A stretch of 64,000 nt of DNA, taken from contig CAVQDH010000013.1 of NCBI GenBank assembly GCA_963711215.1, forward strand, positions 434,001-498,000, in the 5' to 3' direction. The position numbers were made by a program, and so were the translations under genes. Positions 63,023 through 64,000 of this stretch are shown here, in pieces. Source of the DNA: WHUA01 sp963711215 (GTDB lineage: Bacteria; Pseudomonadota; Alphaproteobacteria; UBA8366). Position 1 is the first letter of the stretch. Every line of letters starts with the position of its first letter. The notes beneath the pieces are model-generated. The model was given only the letters and a program-made list of their open reading frames with translations. It was not told where the DNA came from and did not search any database.

Positions 63023-63608
63023 ATGATCCGTACCGTCTGCATTCTGGTGGCTTGCGCGGTCCTGATCGCGCTGTGCCCGCATGAGGCGGCGGCCCACATC
63101 ACCAGCGTCAGCGGCGGCTTCAAGGGCGGCTTCGAGCATCCGCTGACCGGCCCGGATCATTTCCTCGCCATGCTGGCGGTCGGCATCTGGGGCGCGCAGA
63201 TGGGCGGCCGCTCGGTCTGGATGCTGCCGGTCGCCTTTCCCCTGATCATGACGCTCGGCGGCATTGCCGGCATGGCCGGGCTGCCGCTTCCCGGGGGTGG
63301 AGACGGGAGTCGCGGTCTCCGTGCTGGTGCTCGGCCTGTGCATCGCCCTGGTCTGGCAGCCGGTCGAGCCGGTGCCGCTGTTCCTGGTCGGGATTTTCGC
63401 CGTCTTTCACGGCTACGCGCATGGCGCGGAGCTGCCGCAGGCCGCCGATCCCGCGGCCTATGCCGTCGGCTTCGTCATCGCCACCGGCATGATCCATGTC
63501 CTCGGCATCCTGATCGGCCTTGCCCTGAACAAGCCGCTTCACGGCAGCCTGGCGCGCGGCCTCGGCGGGCTGATCGCGGCCGGCGGGATCTATTTCCTGG
63601 TCGCCTGA
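63023..63608 (+). CDS. HupE/UreJ family nickel/cobalt permease-like membrane protein (one frame break)
   Basis: About 195 residues, six membrane helices after a signal-like start. Family motifs: HITSVSGGFKGGFEHPLTGPDHFLAMLAVG (His, Asp, His metal-binding) and VFHGYAHGAELP. It would import Ni2+ or Co2+. The break in the G5 run near 63294 is repaired by dropping one G (LPLPGVETGVAVSVL). The ATG at 63023 has GGAGAAGG. It is followed 19 bases later by another membrane protein. Confidence 0.9.
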
Positions 63609-63627
63609 GGGCGGCGCGGCGGCGGCG

Positions 63628-64000
63628 ATGACGGGCGTGAAGAAAGTTCCGGCGGCGGCGGTCCTGGCGGTCGGCGCGCTGCTGCTCGCGGCGTTTCTCC
63701 TGCCGGGCGCAGAGCGCGGCCGGATCGGCGGCGGCGCCGCCTTCGTGCTCCAGACCTCTGCCCAGGCCTTCTCGATCCTGGCGCTCGGCATCGCGCTGTC
63801 GCAGCTGCCGCGCCGCCCGGCGGGGCTGAGCCTTCTGCTGTTCGCCGCTGGGCTTCCTGCTCGGCCTCTTGGTCAAGGACCGCGTGCTCGCGGCGCTGGT
63901 GCAGCGGCCGGGTGCCTTCGAGCAGACCCGGCTGATCGCCCCGGCCGGCTGCATCCTGTCCGGGCTCGCGCTCGCCGTGACGGGGCGCGCGCAGGCGCTG
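63628..64000 (+). CDS. Membrane protein, start of a gene (3' end outside window; one frame break)
   Basis: The visible 124 residues form membrane helices (AVLAVGALLLAAFLLPG, AFSILALGIALSQL, GFLLGLLVKD, LSGLALAVTGRAQAL). The frame breaks near 63853-63855 (GGG); dropping one G gives FAAGFLLGLLVKDRV. It is close behind the HupE/UreJ gene and probably a partner of it. Not recognised further. Confidence 0.65.
   Translation, partial: MTGVKKVPAAAVLAVGALLLAAFLLPGAERGRIGGGAAFVLQTSAQAFSILALGIALSQLPRRPAGLSLLLFAAGLPARPLGQGPRARGAGAAAGCLRADPADRPGRLHPVRARARRDGARAGA

Noticed and set aside
1..64000. Programmed ribosomal frameshifting as the cause of the frame breaks
   Set aside because: Sites are scattered over unrelated genes and do not share a slippery heptamer or downstream structure; a programmed event would not occur about thirty times in 64 kb.

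Overview
The window looks like a chromosomal segment of a G+C-rich alphaproteobacterium, most likely in or near the Rhodospirillales. This rests on the aminotransferase-hom-glpX-recJ gene order, a class I polyhydroxyalkanoate synthase, a PAS_5-type protein, Flp-type pilins and several families of short palindromic intergenic repeats. The genus cannot be given. Coding is dense on both strands, mostly in short operons of one to four genes. There is one tRNA gene and no rRNA, CRISPR array, integrase or transposase.

Layout. 1-2741: an electrophile-response locus (TetR/NemR-like repressor, a 55-aa ORF, an Old Yellow Enzyme, a glutathione S-transferase) with three matching operator palindromes. 2829-6339: phaC facing an OmpA-like lipoprotein across a PhaR-like dyad. 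6609-11970: aminotransferase, hom, glpX, recJ (amino-acid and carbon core metabolism, DNA repair). 12017-18406: an orphan hook gene flgE, a cysteine-rich secreted protein, tRNA-Glu, then a lower-G+C stretch of small membrane, lipoprotein, SHOCT and VPLPA-CTERM genes, an AdoMet-decarboxylase-like gene and an orphan Rap1a-type protein. 18659-22777: signalling (REC with degenerate GGDEF and EAL; PAS-PAS histidine kinase and its response regulator). 22937-38710: CoA-transferases, a PhyH dioxygenase, greB, an HAE1-type RND efflux pair, quinone oxidoreductases, a nitroreductase, an isocitrate-lyase/PEP-mutase family enzyme and a DUF1697 protein. 38811-46896: three TauD dioxygenases, a Flp pilin with a pseudo-receiver regulator, a protein-kinase-like protein, a CheY-type protein and an A+T-rich FkbM methyltransferase. 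46964-52875: amine oxidase, luciferase-like monooxygenase with a GntR regulator, a 36-aa membrane protein, DUF1194 and cytochrome c. 53194-56429: a second pseudo-receiver regulator with a Flp-like pilin, a winged-helix protein, a pseudo-receiver-PilZ fusion and a PAS_5 protein. 56648-64000: a catabolic group (LLM oxidoreductase, acyl-CoA ligase, SDR, FMN oxidase, DUF3830) and two membrane proteins, one HupE/UreJ.

Two points cut across the window. First, about thirty reading-frame breaks occur in otherwise well-conserved genes. Every one I checked is repaired by removing a single base from, or next to, a short homopolymer; none needs a base added. This points to insertion errors in the sequence rather than real pseudogenes. 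CDS coordinates below are given across these breaks, and each break is noted. Second, the most unusual biology is a set of three related receiver proteins that have lost the phosphorylation aspartate. Two end in a LuxR-type helix-turn-helix and sit just upstream of Flp pilin genes; the third ends in a PilZ domain. Each is preceded by an A+T-rich island of roughly 20-25% G+C (hand count) that contains a related AATTATGAT motif. I see these as a candidate regulatory system for a Flp-type surface structure, possibly linked to c-di-GMP.
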